Counted from the first letter of the stretch, positions 34,603-45,270 are shown. The stretch is 64,000 nt of DNA from DASREM01 sp035652095 (GCA_035652095.1 DASREM010000055.1:248001-312000), one strand, 5' to 3'. The notes: generated from the sequence alone by a model not told the origin. Numbers and translations are program-made.

Positions 34603-35775
34603 GTGCGATATATCCAGAGAAGATTGGCAAAAGTCGTGCAGGATGCCGCGCGACACTTTCCTGCAGTTGTTGTCACCGGACCTCGCCGTGCGGGTAAGAC
34701 CACTCTTCTGCGCAAACTGTTTCCTGAAGCCCAGTATGTACTGCTCGAAGACCCTGATATTCAAGCTCGCGTACGCAGCGACCCTCGCGCATTCCTAGAG
34801 GCACTCCGTCCTCCGGTGGTCTTCGACGAGATTCAAAACACGCCCGAATTACTTGCGTATGTTCGTACCGTCATCGATACGGGCCGGCGGCGGATGGGGC
34901 AGTGGCTGTTCACCGGCTCTCAGGAAGCCCCACTGATGCAAGGCATTAGCGAATCGATGGCAGGCCGTGCTGCCATTCTTCAGCTTCTGCCTTTTAGTCT
35001 TTCGGAAACCGAGAAGGTAAATTTGCTGCACGGAGGATTCCCAGAGGTGCTCGCTCGGCCCAAGGCTCGTAGCCTTTGGTTTGCTTCCTACTTGCAAACT
35101 TATCTAGAAAGGGACGTGCGAGCGATCACAAACGTGCGCGACCTAGCGACGTTTCGTCGTTTCCTGGCGCTTTTAGCAAGCCGACACGGCCAGATTCTGA
35201 ACAAGACGGACCTGGCTGCGCCGCTCGGCGTCACTGTGCCCACGATTGGCGACTGGTTGCACATTCTCGAAGTGACCGGCCAGGTCATTCTGGTGCCACC
35301 CTATTTCGAAAACCTCGGGAAGAGGCTGATTAAGTCTCCGAAAGTCTATTTGGGGGACTCCGGCCTCGCCTGCTATCTGCTCGGTTTGACATCGGTGGCT
35401 GAACTGGAACGCTCGCCATTCCTTGGAGCTTTGTTCGAAGGCTTCGTGGCAGCAGAAATAGTCAAGAGTCAGGCCGACCGTGGGATGCGCAAGGAGCTCT
35501 ACTACTTTCGCGATCAGCAGGGTCTGGAGGTCGATTTCCTTGTTCCACGCCCTAACGCCAAGCTGTGGCTGGTGGAAGCAAAATCCGCGAAGACTGTCCG
35601 TCCGTCCCTGGCATCGCCCTTGACCTCTCTTCAGCGCTCTTTGAAAAAACGGGCAGGAAGGCTGATCGTGGTCCATCGGAAGTCGCGCCTACAAGTGCCT
35701 ACGTCGGCGATTGCTAAAGGAGTTGAGGCAGTGGACCTTGGCCAATTTGTCGCTGAACTCTTGTCAGTTCGATGA
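34603..35775 (+). CDS. AAA_14/DUF4143 ATP-binding protein
   Basis: A 390-residue protein. The Walker A is VVTGPRRAGKTTLLRKL near residue 25 and the Walker B region is PPVVFDEIQNTPELL. The DUF4143 C-terminal half has SYLQTYLERDVRAI, a winged-helix segment, KVYLGDSGLACYLLGL and a restriction-enzyme-like FRDQQGLEVDFLVPRPNAK / WLVEAKSAK motif (D...ExK). Members are often found in genomic islands, and some are toxin-like or regulatory; the exact function is unsettled. The start is GTG at 34603 with no ribosome-binding site, consistent with a leaderless message. It is flanked by decayed DNA on both sides. Confidence 0.85.
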   Translation: MRYIQRRLAKVVQDAARHFPAVVVTGPRRAGKTTLLRKLFPEAQYVLLEDPDIQARVRSDPRAFLEALRPPVVFDEIQNTPELLAYVRTVIDTGRRRMGQWLFTGSQEAPLMQGISESMAGRAAILQLLPFSLSETEKVNLLHGGFPEVLARPKARSLWFASYLQTYLERDVRAITNVRDLATFRRFLALLASRHGQILNKTDLAAPLGVTVPTIGDWLHILEVTGQVILVPPYFENLGKRLIKSPKVYLGDSGLACYLLGLTSVAELERSPFLGALFEGFVAAEIVKSQADRGMRKELYYFRDQQGLEVDFLVPRPNAKLWLVEAKSAKTVRPSLASPLTSLQRSLKKRAGRLIVVHRKSRLQVPTSAIAKGVEAVDLGQFVAELLSVR

Positions 35776-35903
35776 ATTGCAGTCTTGCCGGCTAACAACA
35801 CCTCGCCAAGATCCCGACGTTGTCATATCGCACTGATCACCGCGTTGTGGCAACACGCGTGTCAGGTTTAGTAGGGCCAGCCCTACCCGACAGCTTCGCG
35901 GAC

Positions 35904-36437
35904 TTACTCAAAGCTGCATTCGTCCCGCTCCATATAAATCGGTGGCCTTACCTTCCTCGCGTCGGCAATCGCTTGGGATAGTCTCGATTTCTCGCTTTTA
36001 GCGAAGTCCGCGAGCGTGGGATCGGGGTTACCAGCAAAATCATCGAGAAGTTGCAAGTTTGCCTGAACCTCCGCAGCTTGCGATAAATCCCAACCCGGCA
36101 AGCTGAATTGCCGGATGAACTTCTGCGGTACTCGGACGCGGTCGGGAGATTCATCCAGGAATTTAAGTGCAATGTCCGTCCAGTTGTGGCGATCCTAAAC
36201 TTGCCTAATCGCTGCTATACCCGCACCGGCGATCGGATATCGGACATCGGGTAATTCGTCGTGCCATCGAAGGAGCTCCTGTTCCGGGGTCACGTCGAAA
36301 GCATGCAGGCGTCGCACTTGTACAAGCCAAGGAGCCCACGGCGTGCGCCAAGTGCTCGGTGCCGAACCACAAAGCCCGGGCACTGACGGCGTGTCCGCAG
36401 GAATCTTCATCAACTTCGCTGTTAAGAGATATGCCAC
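35904..36437 (-). pseudogene. Fragment of an unknown large protein interrupted by an in-frame stop
   Basis: One reading frame runs from 36437 to 35904 with a single TAG at 36195-36197. Before it reads LLRWHDELPDVRYPIAGAG. After it come WTDIALKFLDESPDRVRVPQ, FIRQFSLPGWDLSQAAEV, LLDDFAGNPDPTLADFAKSE and the acidic end MERDECSFE. The C-terminal pattern (leucine-rich helices, a PDP turn, then a charged ...D-x-x-FE end) reminds me of the tails of large HEAT-like proteins found near defence loci. That is recollection, not a search. The rest of the gene is missing upstream, where an 11-bp inverted repeat lies. Confidence 0.45.
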
Positions 36438-36440
36438 TAT

Positions 36441-36469
36441 CCTTTAATAAGGAGGACGCTTATTAAAGG
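36441..36469. repeat. Perfect 11-bp inverted repeat
   Basis: CCTTTAATAAG, spacer GAGGACG, CTTATTAAAGG. AT-rich arms in a GC-rich context immediately upstream of the broken gene; it could be an operator or an element end. Confidence 0.55.
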
Positions 36470-36610
36470 TACCCTGAATGTCGACGACGGTCGTTTGGAT
36501 GCACATCCGGATTTGATTTCGAACACATCTGAAATACAGACCGAACCGCATCGAACCCTGTTCGACCGCGTGCGAAGAACATCCGAATCACCACGGGCGC
36601 ATGGCATCGA

Positions 36611-36629
36611 CCTAAGCCGAAGGCTTAGG
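36611..36629. repeat. Perfect 8-bp hairpin
   Basis: CCTAAGCC, loop GAA, GGCTTAGG. It is followed on the plus strand by a pyrimidine-rich CTCTCTTCTCG stretch; it may be a remnant terminator. No gene is seen between 36,470 and about 36,750. Confidence 0.4.
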
Positions 36630-36729
36630 GATGGTGTCTCTCTTCTCGTCTCTCTCTTTTCCTCGCACCCTAAACGAGTGCCGGACATTTAGCAGTTCGC
36701 ATAGAGCAACGGCTGATTCAGTAGGAGAA

Positions 36730-37065
36730 CTAGCGTGAGAAAACCGGGGAGACATTTGTGTCCTTAAAGCCCCTCATTTGTCAGGCTGCCGGTGCTGTGG
36801 CAAAAAATTCGTAAACGGTGTCCTTACCCCTCCGTGCTCGGCCTACAGATTCACAGCGAGAGGTGTCCCATAGCTGCAAAGCCCCTTGCGTGCTGGAGAT
36901 GCGGAAGAGTTGTTGAGCTTAACTGCCAAGCGGCAGAAACCCAACTGGGGCGCACGCAAGATTCGGGAGCGTCTGTTGTGCCGTCTGCCCCACGCCATTT
37001 AGACTGCGCCGCCTTAACCATTCACGCCGTACTTGAACGCCACCACATTCAACTCTTTGGTGAGG
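36730..37065 (+). pseudogene. IS481-type transposase remnant
   Basis: The plus strand carries KRQKPNWGARKIRERLLCRL ending at a TAG near 36,999-37,001, then in another frame LTIHAVLERHH (37,014-37,046). Together these match the helix-turn-helix/integrase linker of IS481-family transposases (PxWGARKIRERL...ST-HAVLDRHGL). Upstream, LAGDAEELLSL-like sequence fits the same family. The catalytic DDE part is absent. It ends against the PP2C phosphatase gene. Confidence 0.6.
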
Positions 37066-37090
37066 ACGACGCTTTGAGTAAAGGCCCACC

Positions 37091-38242
37091 TCAGGGTTGC
37101 GACAAGACTGGGTTGGAGACTGTTGATGGAGGTTCTACTTTGACGACGACCGAAGTGATGTCGTCTTTCTGGGGTTCGTTGCAGGCGAAGCGCTGGGCCT
37201 GGCGATAGAGGCCCTCGGTGAGTTGGCCCGCGGTTTGATGGCTGTGGGTGACCAGGTAATTGAGGGCACCCTGGGCGCTCCACTCAACGCCGTCGGGGGA
37301 TGTGGATTCCGTGATGCCGTCGGTGAGCAGAACGAGAAGTTGCCCCGGATGAAGGACGAGGGGGGCGTTGCGCGAGAATCTCACCGTGGGGAACAGCCCG
37401 AGAGGCGGTCCGCTACTTTCCAAGGTATGTTCCACCGCGCCGGAAGGGCTCAGCACATATCCTGGGATGTGACCGGCGCCGGCATACACCAGGGATCGGG
37501 TACCAACGTCCAGGGACGCGAGCATAAGCGTTACGAAACACCCGTCCCCGAGGTCGTCTACAAGCATACGATTGACCTGCGTCAGAATCTGATCCACCTC
37601 GAGTCCCATCGAAGCAAATGAGTGTACGTAGGCGCGCGTCAGGGCCATCACCAGCGCCGAGCCGAAGCCATGTCCTTCCACGTCGCCCACAGCGATGCCC
37701 AGGCGATTGTGAGGGAGGGTAATAAAGTCAAAATAGTCACCGCTGGTTTCATAGGCCGGGTAAGCTGCCGCGGCAATATCGAAACCTTGGAGCGTCGGGG
37801 CCGCTCGATAAAACTTCCGCTGAATTTGCCTCGCGAGTCGTAATTGAACCTCCCGCTCCTGGATGTTTAAGGCCTCGCTGATGTCCTGTATCACTGCCAC
37901 GAAGTGCGACACTCGGCCGGTTTCGTCGACGATCGGGGTAATGGTCTCCTCCACGGGATAAATTTCCCCCGATTTTCTTCGGTTGGTGATGGTTGCCTGA
38001 AACAACCGACCTGCCCTCAACTCACCCCACATCTCTTGATAGAAAGCGGCATCCTGCAAACCTGATTTGAGAATGCGGGGAGTCTTTCCGCGGACGTCAT
38101 CCGCGCTGAATCCGGTCATCCTCTCGAACGCCGGATTAACGTACTCAATGATGCCATGACAGTCCGTGAGCAGGACGCCGTCTGCGATCTGTTCCACGAC
38201 CTGTATGAGCAGTGGCTTCGTTTGCTGCGACAGGGTTGGCAT
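37091..38242 (-). CDS. PAS-containing PP2C (SpoIIE/RsbU) phosphatase
   Basis: 383 residues: a PAS domain at about 10-125 (EQIADGVLLTDCHGIIEYVN, FHAVIQDIS-like end) and a SpoIIE/RsbU phosphatase at about 145-372. The metal-binding motifs are SGDYFDFITLP, GIAVGDVEGHGFGSALVMAL and LVLLTDGITES, with QKDDITSVVVKV at the end. It should dephosphorylate a Ser/Thr-phosphorylated partner such as an anti-sigma antagonist, controlled by the PAS signal. It is transcribed divergently from the kinase/Kai region. Such a Ser phosphatase could in principle act on KaiC phosphoserines, but that is speculation. Confidence 0.88.
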   Translation of the reverse strand: MPTLSQQTKPLLIQVVEQIADGVLLTDCHGIIEYVNPAFERMTGFSADDVRGKTPRILKSGLQDAAFYQEMWGELRAGRLFQATITNRRKSGEIYPVEETITPIVDETGRVSHFVAVIQDISEALNIQEREVQLRLARQIQRKFYRAAPTLQGFDIAAAAYPAYETSGDYFDFITLPHNRLGIAVGDVEGHGFGSALVMALTRAYVHSFASMGLEVDQILTQVNRMLVDDLGDGCFVTLMLASLDVGTRSLVYAGAGHIPGYVLSPSGAVEHTLESSGPPLGLFPTVRFSRNAPLVLHPGQLLVLLTDGITESTSPDGVEWSAQGALNYLVTHSHQTAGQLTEGLYRQAQRFACNEPQKDDITSVVVKVEPPSTVSNPVLSQP

Positions 38243-38575
38243 GAAGCTCCTTCAAAAGTAAGAACTTCGGTGCAGATGGAACTTGGCTCGTCGGGCATGC
38301 ATTTTGAAGGGGGTAAGCAACGTTGGGGAAATGCTGGCCGATCAGGGGAACCATCGGCAATGCCATGACGTCGCTTGAGAGGACGAAAGTGCCGGACCCT
38401 TCGTCACCTTCCCGTCACTTGCTCTACAGGACAGGGCCAACCGGCCGATATCGTGCGCGGCGAAAGCGCGAGGAACTAGGGTCGTTTGGACGCCAAATGT
38501 CCGTTTTTCACTCAAGATTAGAAGCTGGAGGCCGATTCCCAAGTTAGGCGAACATCGGTCATCGCAGCCGAACCC
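38243..38575. other. Divergent promoter interval
   Basis: No gene. It separates the leftward PP2C phosphatase gene from the rightward kinase/Kai region and should contain both promoters. Several short frames cross it but none has coding character. Confidence 0.45.
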
Positions 38576-39859
38576 GTGCGGGGTCACTGCTGCATTTGCG
38601 ATTTGGGGAAACGGGAGCCCACTGTGACACTCAGTTCGAGCCCACGAGACTCAAACCTGGCGACGGTCAACATAGAGGAGCGTGACATCGTTTCGCCGGC
38701 CGCTGAATACGAGTTGTACGAGAACGAGTCCATGGAAACGAGTGATCGCACAGACCGCAAGCTCAAGCTGAGGGCACTGATGGTGGAGGATGAACCGGCG
38801 GATGCCGAACTGGCATTACAGGCGCTGAGGCTGGCCGATCTGGAAGTCACTGCTGATGTCGCCCAGACTGCGGCGGAGTTCAGCGAACTGATAAAGAAGA
38901 ATTCCTACGAGGTGGTTCTGGCGGACTACAAGTTGCCAGGTTGGAATGGAATGGAATCAGTCGAGATCGTTCGCCGGGAAGGGCTCGACATCCCGGTCAT
39001 CCTTGTGTCGGGCGCACTGGGCGAGTTAACAGCGGTGGAATGCATCAAGCAAGGCGCGGCCGACTACATCTTGAAGGATCATCTGGCGCGTCTGCCGGGA
39101 TCGGTTCGGCGAGCCATCCGGGAAACGAAACTGCGCCAGGAACATCGGCAATCGCAAGATGATCTGGCGCGTTCCAACCGAGACCTCGAGCAGTTTGCCT
39201 ATGTAGCCTCGCATGATCTGCAGGAACCCCTGCGCATGGTCGCCACCTATACGCAGCTTCTGGAAGAGAGATATGGGAGCAAACTCGACGCCGAGGCGAA
39301 TAGGTACATCCATTACGCAGTTGACGGCGCTCTGCGCATGCAGAAGCTGGTGCAGGATCTGCTGGCATTTTCCCGAGTGGGACGGCAGGGCGAGACTCTT
39401 GAGAGCACGGACTGCAATCTCGTTCTGCAGGTGGCGCTGGAAAATCTGGACGCGGCCAGAAAGGAAAGCGGCGCGATCATTCAATCATGTCATCTTCCCG
39501 TCCTGATAGCCGATCGTTCCCAGCTGGTGCAGGTATTTCAAAACCTGATCGGGAATGCCATCAAGTTTCGAGGCTCCGAACCGCCTTGGATTCAAGTCCG
39601 TGCAGAATTGATCGGCAAAGAGTGGGTATTTTCGGTGGCGGACAACGGTATTGGCATTGCCCCCGAGCATGCCGATAGCGTCTTTGTCATCTTCCGACGC
39701 CTGCATGCTCGCACGGAGTATCCCGGCAACGGAATTGGACTTTCGATCTGCAAGAAGATTGTCGAACAACACGGGGGCCGGATCTGGGTCGAATCTCAAG
39801 TCGGTCACGGATCTACGTTCCGGTTCACTCTCCCCTCAAAAACAACCAGCAAGCAATAG
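38576..39859 (+). CDS. Receiver-histidine kinase hybrid
   Basis: Up to 427 residues. The receiver (about 65-185) has LMVEDEPADAELAL, VVLADYKLPGWNG and DYILKDHLARL. A short coiled link (RQSQDDLARSNRDLEQF) precedes HisKA with His in YVASHDLQEPLRMVATY, then HATPase (NLIGNAIKFRG, DNGIGIAPEHADSVF, GNGIGLSICKKIVEQHGG). A receiver placed before the kinase suggests it is itself switched by phosphorylation. The start is uncertain: ATG 38576, GTG 38624 (GGGAG 6 bases upstream) or ATG 38732. Its SHDLQEPLR kinase core is the phytochrome/Cph1 type, which pairs with the Rcp1-like receiver that follows by 13 bases. Confidence 0.88.
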   Translation: MRGHCCICDLGKREPTVTLSSSPRDSNLATVNIEERDIVSPAAEYELYENESMETSDRTDRKLKLRALMVEDEPADAELALQALRLADLEVTADVAQTAAEFSELIKKNSYEVVLADYKLPGWNGMESVEIVRREGLDIPVILVSGALGELTAVECIKQGAADYILKDHLARLPGSVRRAIRETKLRQEHRQSQDDLARSNRDLEQFAYVASHDLQEPLRMVATYTQLLEERYGSKLDAEANRYIHYAVDGALRMQKLVQDLLAFSRVGRQGETLESTDCNLVLQVALENLDAARKESGAIIQSCHLPVLIADRSQLVQVFQNLIGNAIKFRGSEPPWIQVRAELIGKEWVFSVADNGIGIAPEHADSVFVIFRRLHARTEYPGNGIGLSICKKIVEQHGGRIWVESQVGHGSTFRFTLPSKTTSKQ

Positions 39860-39872
39860 AGGATCAGCAAAG

Positions 39873-40313
39873 ATGAAACACACACCTGAGATTCTGATGG
39901 TTGACGACAACCCGGCGGATATCGACTTGACCAGCGAAGTGCTGGCCCAGAGCGAAGCGCACTTTCACGTGAATGCGGTGAACGACGGTGCGGAAGCACT
40001 CTCCTACCTTCGGCGGCAGGGGAAATATGCCAAGGCTCCGCTGCCGGACCTGGTCGTGCTCGACCTGAACCTGCCGCGCGAGGACGGGTGCGAGGTACTC
40101 TCCAACATGAAGGCAGACCCTTCCCTGGCGAAGATTCCGGTCGTCATTTTCACGACCTCGCAGGCGAACTCCGACATTACCCGCAGCTACAAACTCGGAG
40201 CAAACTGCTATCTGAAAAAGCCTGGGAATCTTCCGGAGTTCGTTGCAGTGGTGCAATCTATGGCGCAGTTTTGGCTGGGCTTCGCCAGCCTGCCGCAGAG
40301 GGAGAAGCAATGA
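39873..40313 (+). CDS. Rcp1-like single-domain response regulator
   Basis: The start is set at ATG 39873, with GAGG a few bases upstream. 146 residues: acidic pair in LMVDDNPADIDLT, phospho-acceptor in DLVVLDLNLPREDGCE, VIFTTSQANSDI and CYLKKPGNLPEF. The extended form with GAEALSYLRRQGKY is typical of Rcp1, the partner of cyanobacterial phytochrome kinases. Its stop codon overlaps the start of the next hybrid kinase (ATGA). Confidence 0.9.
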   Translation: MKHTPEILMVDDNPADIDLTSEVLAQSEAHFHVNAVNDGAEALSYLRRQGKYAKAPLPDLVVLDLNLPREDGCEVLSNMKADPSLAKIPVVIFTTSQANSDITRSYKLGANCYLKKPGNLPEFVAVVQSMAQFWLGFASLPQREKQ

Positions 40314-41878
40314 AGGATCAATCAACCCACGTTCTACTCATCGAAGACAATCCCGGAGACGCCGATCTTGTGCGCCTGCGTCTAGTGGAAGGTAATTCTC
40401 CGGTCGCCGTGAACTGCGTGAACCGATTGTCCGATGGCCTGGATTCGCTCAAGGACGGCGATCCCTCGGTCATTTTGCTGGACTTGAACCTGCCCGATAG
40501 CCAGGGAGCGGAGACCTTTCGCAAGGTGTTGGAGAAGGCGCCGAATGTGCCCGTCGTAATCCTCTCAGGACAAGACGATGAAGCGCTGGCAATGAAGGCC
40601 TTGCATCAGGGTGTACAGGACTACCTGGTAAAAGGCTCGATTTCAAGCAAGGGGCTGGACCGGGCTATGCGATACGCGGTGGAACGGCAGGCACTATTGC
40701 GCTCGCTGGAAATGAGCCGGAAGCAGCAGTTGGAATTCAAGAATCAGTTCCTGTCGCACGTTTCCCACGAACTGCGCACCCCCCTAACCTGCATCCACCA
40801 GTTCACCAGCATTCTCCTCGACGGTCTGGCCGGAGAGGTCAATCCGGATCAGCGCGATCATCTCAAGACGATCTTGAAGAGCGTGAATCAACTGGGGGCC
40901 ATGGTCCGAGATCTGCTGGAAGCCTCCCGCGCGGAGTCGGGGAAGATTCGCATTGAGCCACGCTGCCTCACAATTGCGGAACTGATCCGGCAGGCGGTCG
41001 CCATGATGCAACCGATCGCCCGGGAGAAAGAAGTCGGGCTGGAGGTGGGCGTTGATACCAGAATCCCATTCGTCTATGGCGACCCCGGGCGCATTCTCGA
41101 GGTGCTGATCAACCTCATCGAGAATGGCATCAAGTTCACTCCCCAGGGAGGCGCCGTCACGGTGCAAGCCTCCCTGGCGCAAACCGACCCGGATTTCGTC
41201 TACATCTCAGTTGTCGACACCGGTTGCGGGATCGCACCTGAAGCCAGGGCTCTGATTTTCGAACGCCTGTACCAGGATCCGAACGCCGTCGATAACAACC
41301 GAAAGGGTCTAGGACTGGGCCTGTTCATCGCCAAGGAACTGGTTACCCTTCACGGCGGACGCATCTGGGTTGCCAGCGAACCGGGCCAGGGCAGCACTTT
41401 TTCGTTTACCTTGCCCCTCTATTCCCTGGCCAAGTTGCTGTTTCCGGTTATCGCCCATCAGGGGCGACTGAGGGATGACATTGTTCTGGTCAAGGTGGTG
41501 CTCAAGCCTCTCACCCGTGCGGCGAAAGCCAGTTGGAAAGAGGCTAGCTCGCGCTGTCTCGAGACACTGCAGCGCTGCGTGTACCTTGACAAAGATCTGG
41601 TCTTGCCTCCGATGGCAGCCAATGGCACGGACGAGACCTTCCTGGTGGTCGCCTCCACCGACCTGCAACGCGCCGAAATCATGATGACTCGCATACGCGA
41701 GCAACTCGGGAAAGTGCTTGCACTCGAGGGTACGGTCGAATTATCAGCACACGCAGTACCTCTTCCCGATCGCGGCGCGACCCTCTCCCTTCAAGATCAA
41801 GTTCAGGAGGTCGCCTGCACCGTGGGCGAAATGGTACGAACGGTGCTGGAAGACAAGCAGGATTTCCCCGAACCGTAA
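40310..41878 (+). CDS. Receiver-histidine kinase hybrid with C-terminal extension
   Basis: The start is set at ATG 40310 (GGAG 7 bases upstream), overlapping the previous stop. 522 residues: a receiver at 5-120 (LLIEDNPGDADLVRL, VILLDLNLPDSQGAE), HisKA with His in FLSHVSHELRTPLTCIHQF, and HATPase (NLIENGIKFTP, DTGCGIAPEARALIFERLY, GLGLGLFIAKELVTLHGG). About 135 further residues follow the ATPase (from LAKLLFPVIAHQG), including TDETFLVVASTDLQRAEIMM, which resembles a GGDEF-like or other regulatory fold but which I cannot assign. It is part of a translationally coupled run with the receiver gene before it. Confidence 0.87.
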   Translation: MKDQSTHVLLIEDNPGDADLVRLRLVEGNSPVAVNCVNRLSDGLDSLKDGDPSVILLDLNLPDSQGAETFRKVLEKAPNVPVVILSGQDDEALAMKALHQGVQDYLVKGSISSKGLDRAMRYAVERQALLRSLEMSRKQQLEFKNQFLSHVSHELRTPLTCIHQFTSILLDGLAGEVNPDQRDHLKTILKSVNQLGAMVRDLLEASRAESGKIRIEPRCLTIAELIRQAVAMMQPIAREKEVGLEVGVDTRIPFVYGDPGRILEVLINLIENGIKFTPQGGAVTVQASLAQTDPDFVYISVVDTGCGIAPEARALIFERLYQDPNAVDNNRKGLGLGLFIAKELVTLHGGRIWVASEPGQGSTFSFTLPLYSLAKLLFPVIAHQGRLRDDIVLVKVVLKPLTRAAKASWKEASSRCLETLQRCVYLDKDLVLPPMAANGTDETFLVVASTDLQRAEIMMTRIREQLGKVLALEGTVELSAHAVPLPDRGATLSLQDQVQEVACTVGEMVRTVLEDKQDFPEP

Positions 41879-41933
41879 CAACGTTGGACGACATGCTGAC
41901 ACTGTATGCACGCTTCAGAATGGAGATACAAAA

Positions 41934-42332
41934 ATGACAAACTCAAAAATCATGATCGTGGACGATGATCCCGATCTCAGGCAGGCGCTGAGACTGCGGC
42001 TGCGAGCCAACAACTACGATACTGTCAACGCGTGCGACGGCTACTCCGCGATTGCGCTGGCCTACAAAGAGCACCCTGACCTTATCATTCTTGATCTCGG
42101 CTTGCCGGCCGGTGACGGCTTTGTCGTGCTCGACCGGCTCCAGAAGGATGACAAGCTCTCGACCATCCCGGTCATCGTCTTGACAGCCCGCGACCCGCAA
42201 AGCAGTGAACGGCGCGCTCTGCAGGCGGGGGCGGCGGCTTTCTTCCAGAAGCCGGCAGACAATGCCGAACTTCTGGAGGTGATTCAAGCCAGCCTGTCCC
42301 AGGCTACGAGTGGGCCAGTTCTGCCGTCGTGA
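41934..42332 (+). CDS. Single-domain response regulator
   Basis: The start is set at ATG 41934 with GGAG nine bases before it. 132 residues: IMIVDDDPDLRQALRL, LIILDLGLPAGDGFVV, VIVLTARDP and FFQKPADNAELLEVI. It is an OmpR-type receiver without DNA-binding domain. It stands between the hybrid kinase (55 bases) and the PilZ gene. Confidence 0.88.
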   Translation: MTNSKIMIVDDDPDLRQALRLRLRANNYDTVNACDGYSAIALAYKEHPDLIILDLGLPAGDGFVVLDRLQKDDKLSTIPVIVLTARDPQSSERRALQAGAAAFFQKPADNAELLEVIQASLSQATSGPVLPS

Positions 42333-42485
42333 GAAGGCGTTTGGATCGCAGGTCACTTCCGGCGAGAAGGGCACCGTACCCCCTTTGACGTTGGAAGGGG
42401 TGCGTGCCTGGGTCATCCATAAGAGCGGCTGCCTGAAATTCGCTGCAACCGTTCTGTTCATGATTCACGCAAGGAGGACAACGCC

Positions 42486-42836
42486 ATGCCGGTCGATTTC
42501 CATCCGGCAGCAAAATCGAACGGGCCGCACCAATTCTACCGGCGCTACCCTCGTGCTCTGCTTAGCATCCCTATTACGGTTCGTCACTTGTGCCAGGGTG
42601 GCGTGCGAGCCACCCGCGGCATCAGCCTCGACCTGGGCGCGGGTGGCCTGGGCGCCATCGTGCAGGGCGATGTGCGCGTCGGAGAGACCGTTGCTATCGA
42701 TTTCCACTTGAACGATCAGTCACTTACCGCGGTCGCCATCGTGCGGCACACTTCCAGCGTGCATTCCGGATTCGAATTCGTAGGGCTGACACCGGAAGAG
42801 CGGCTGCAGATCGCCAACGTTGTCAGGCAGAGCTGA
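42486..42836 (+). CDS. PilZ-domain protein
   Basis: A 116-residue protein with an N-terminal RRYPRALLSIPITVRH (RxxxR-like) and the second PilZ block SLDLGAGGLGAIV (D/NxSxxG-like, with Leu for Ser), then VGETVAIDFHLNDQ and HSGFEFVGLTPEER. It probably binds cyclic di-GMP or is a structural relative. AAGGAGG precedes the start by about ten bases. It is the last gene before the interval upstream of kaiC. Confidence 0.8.
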   Translation: MPVDFHPAAKSNGPHQFYRRYPRALLSIPITVRHLCQGGVRATRGISLDLGAGGLGAIVQGDVRVGETVAIDFHLNDQSLTAVAIVRHTSSVHSGFEFVGLTPEERLQIANVVRQS

Positions 42837-43147
42837 GCTGGCGCCGAGTCTTTCGCGTGTTCGTCGTTGTCCTGAAGTCTTTCCCTGCCCAGCGCTCCGA
42901 GGTTGAACACGAGCGCATCTTTCGCAGGCGCAGAACTGAAACCCGCCAATGCGCGATTCCATTTTGGGAAGCATCAGCCATTGGTGTGCGCACTATCACT
43001 CTCTTTAACCATCTTCCAGTCCCATACTGACTAGTTACATTCCGTCTTCCTCATGATCAGAAATTCGTTATCACCTGAAAACAAGTTCACTTTCAGTGTC
43101 CGCGCGAGGCGTATCTCCGACCGCGGTCGTAATGATGGAGGTTTGTG
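42837..43147. other. Interval upstream of kaiC
   Basis: Just over 300 bases with no convincing gene. It probably contains the kaiC promoter. GGAGG at about 43,136-43,141 serves as the kaiC ribosome-binding site. Confidence 0.45.
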
Positions 43148-44884
<1,737 letters not shown>

Positions 44885-44925
44885 GAGTTTGGCCCACATG
44901 AATTGGAAAAAGAAGTGAGTCCGAC

Positions 44926-45270
44926 ATGATAAAGGTGAGAACAAAAAGACAGAAAATCCAAAGCCGGAGAGTGCGAGCGCCCCGGAAGGCGTGGAATCTG
45001 CGTCTCTACATCGCCGGTGATACCTCGCGGTCGCTTGCGGCCCTTACCAACTTGCAGAAAATTTGCGACGAGCACCTTCCGGGCCGGTACCACGTGGAGG
45101 TGGTCGATCTGCTCAAGAATCCCCAACTGGCGGCCGGCGACCAGATCGTGGCCGTGCCTACGCTGGTGCGCCGTTTACCGCCGCCGCTGAAAAAGATTAT
45201 CGGCGACTTATCGAACTGGCAACGGGTGCTCGTCGGGCTCGATCTGCGCCCGGGAAAGGTTTCGCAATGA
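44926..45270 (+). CDS. kaiB: KaiB-like protein 1
   Basis: A 114-residue thioredoxin-like KaiB domain after a 22-residue basic extension. Core motifs: LRLYIAGDTSRSLAALTNLQ, GRYHVEVVDLLKNPQLAA, QIVAVPTLVRRLPPPLKKII and GDLSNWQRVLVGLDL. In cyanobacteria KaiB changes fold to bind the KaiC CI ring. It starts 41 bases after kaiC, and its stop overlaps the start of the second kaiB, so all three are one operon. Confidence 0.92.
   Translation: MIKVRTKRQKIQSRRVRAPRKAWNLRLYIAGDTSRSLAALTNLQKICDEHLPGRYHVEVVDLLKNPQLAAGDQIVAVPTLVRRLPPPLKKIIGDLSNWQRVLVGLDLRPGKVSQ

Noticed and set aside
36495..36692. 65-codon plus-strand frame
   Set aside because: It crosses an 8-bp hairpin, has no start signal and no recognisable motif in a decayed region.
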